Source of the DNA: Kofleriaceae bacterium
Lineage (GTDB): Bacteria > Myxococcota_A > Polyangia > Haliangiales > Haliangiaceae
DNA length: 64,000 nucleotides
Assembly (NCBI GenBank): GCA_018057825.1
Contig: JAGPCY010000031.1
Coordinates: 1 to 64,000, forward strand
Direction of reading: 5' to 3'
The stretch's first letter is position 1, and each line of letters begins with the position of its first letter. The notes under the pieces are model-generated. The model made no database searches. It was not told where the DNA came from and saw only the letters and a list, made by a program, of their open reading frames with translations. The position numbers and the translations under genes were made by a program. Shown piece by piece: positions 63,456-64,000 of this stretch.

Positions 63456-63476
63456 GTTCTGTGCTATACACTGAAC
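63456..63476 (+). promoter_or_regulatory. Candidate LexA-type operator overlapping the imuB -10
   Basis: GTTC-t-GTG, five bases, CAC-t-GAAC: a dyad with seven matching base pairs per arm and one central T:T mismatch. Its right arm covers the TACACT hexamer at 63467-63472. GTTC/GAAC half-sites are known from several LexA boxes. Together with the ImuB-like gene this suggests SOS repression, but the myxobacterial LexA motif is not fixed by this sequence. Confidence 0.4.
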
Positions 63477-63504
63477 ATCAGACCAGTGCGGTAAGAGGTT
63501 TGCC

Positions 63505-64000
63505 GTGCGCATCGCCAGCATCCACATCCCATCCTTCCCGCTCCAAGCTGCCATCCAGTCGGGCTCCGAGCAGCGCCGTCTGGCCAACGCGCCGGTGGCG
63601 GTGCTGCACGCGTCGGCGCCGGTGGTCACCGCGTGCTCGCGCGCGGCCTGGGCCCTCGGGGTCCGGCCGGGGATGGCGGCGTCGGTGGCTCGCGCGCACG
63701 CGCCTGAGCTGATCGTGAAGGTGCGCTCTCCGGCCCGCGAGGCCGAGCTGGTGCGCGCGGTCGCGGATCGCCTGCTGGCGCTGTCGCCGCACATCGATCT
63801 CGGCGGCCCGATCACCGGGCTGCACCACGCGATGTACGTCGAGGTCCCGGCCGGCCGGCGCGGCGCGGCCTTCGGCGCCAAGCTGGTCGAGGCCTGTCGC
63901 GAGTTCGACCTCCACGTCCGGGTCGGCATCGCCGACGATCGCTTCACGGCGACGGTCGCTGCCACCGCGCCGAACACCCCACCGCTCCGAGGTCCAGGCG
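63505..64000 (+). CDS. imuB: ImuB-like Y-family DNA polymerase, cut by the window end
   Basis: The first 165 residues are visible. RIASIHIPSFPLQAAI, then PVAVLHASAPVVTACSRAAWALGVRPGM, is the typical start of ImuB, the inactive Y-family member of the ImuA-ImuB-DnaE2 mutagenesis cassette. The expected catalytic acid in the first motif is absent (IHIPSFP), as in ImuB. The GTG at 63505 has AAGAGG upstream. No imuA lies before it in the window; the region 63362-63504 is non-coding with the operator. The 3' end is beyond 64000. Confidence 0.75.
   Translation, partial: MRIASIHIPSFPLQAAIQSGSEQRRLANAPVAVLHASAPVVTACSRAAWALGVRPGMAASVARAHAPELIVKVRSPAREAELVRAVADRLLALSPHIDLGGPITGLHHAMYVEVPAGRRGAAFGAKLVEACREFDLHVRVGIADDRFTATVAATAPNTPPLRGPG

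Overview
The window is very GC-rich (roughly 70% or more by eye) and densely packed, with many start/stop overlaps of the ATGA/GTGA type. It encodes many short lipoproteins with PDA/DGA-type linkers, a C-terminal MYXO-CTERM-like anchor (gene at 36932), an FHA-type sigma-54 activator, a FIST/histidine-kinase pair and a solitary receiver protein. Together these point to a Myxococcota chromosome (myxobacterium, possibly of the Haliangium/Kofleria side; the exact group is inference). I found no rRNA, tRNA, CRISPR array or insertion sequence.

Layout. 0.3-7.7 kb: a transglutaminase-like lipoprotein, a TlpA-like thioredoxin, a receiver protein overlapping a COG0523 GTPase, and a large gluzincin/beta-propeller/barrel protein. 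7.9-12.9 kb: a regulatory phosphotransferase operon (hpf-ptsN-hprK-rapZ-ptsH-ptsI). 13.1-19.6 kb: a FIST sensor with its kinase, a zinc-finger ParA with a small DNA-binding-like partner, an SH3/beta-barrel protein and an orphan contractile-tail tube protein. 19.6-27.9 kb: CrcB/CPBP/M16 operon, several lipoproteins, an esterase, a deacetylase-like lipoprotein and a histone-H1-like protein. 28.1-34.7 kb: a frameshifted acyl-CoA synthetase and a TPR/HupE-UreJ/lipoprotein/DUF4331/lipoprotein operon. 34.7-42.5 kb: a GHKL-PEGA membrane protein, a phosphodiester glycosidase-like protein, a sigma-54 activator and GlpD. 42.5-47.6 kb: arginine decarboxylase and a HelD-like helicase around a non-coding, palindrome-bearing interval. 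47.7-61.3 kb: homogentisate (tyrosine) catabolism genes HGD, HPPD, MAI and FAH, interleaved with an ArsA-like ATPase pair, a UbiA-family prenyltransferase, an FMN-binding protein, a PLD-family protein and a sugar-lactone oxidase. 61.4-64 kb: a lipoprotein, a methyltransferase and the start of an ImuB-like polymerase.

The most striking non-coding signal is a family of A-free hexanucleotide tracts (CTCGGY units, mostly CTCGGT/CTCGGC) at eight places. They fill all four convergent gene gaps longer than about 45 bp and flank the HelD gene on both sides. A second signal is a recurrent -10-like hexamer (TACACT, TACAGT, TAGAGT, TACAAT, TATGGT) placed 5-9 nt before start codons, which predicts leaderless mRNAs. 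In two places head-to-head genes have starts only 23 and 26 bp apart. Other items worth attention are the 178-bp palindrome near 44.97 kb, the cloverleaf-like non-coding stretch near 54.7 kb, the orphan tail-tube gene, the receiver-like/GHKL/TM/PEGA fusion and the DUF4331-HupE cluster.
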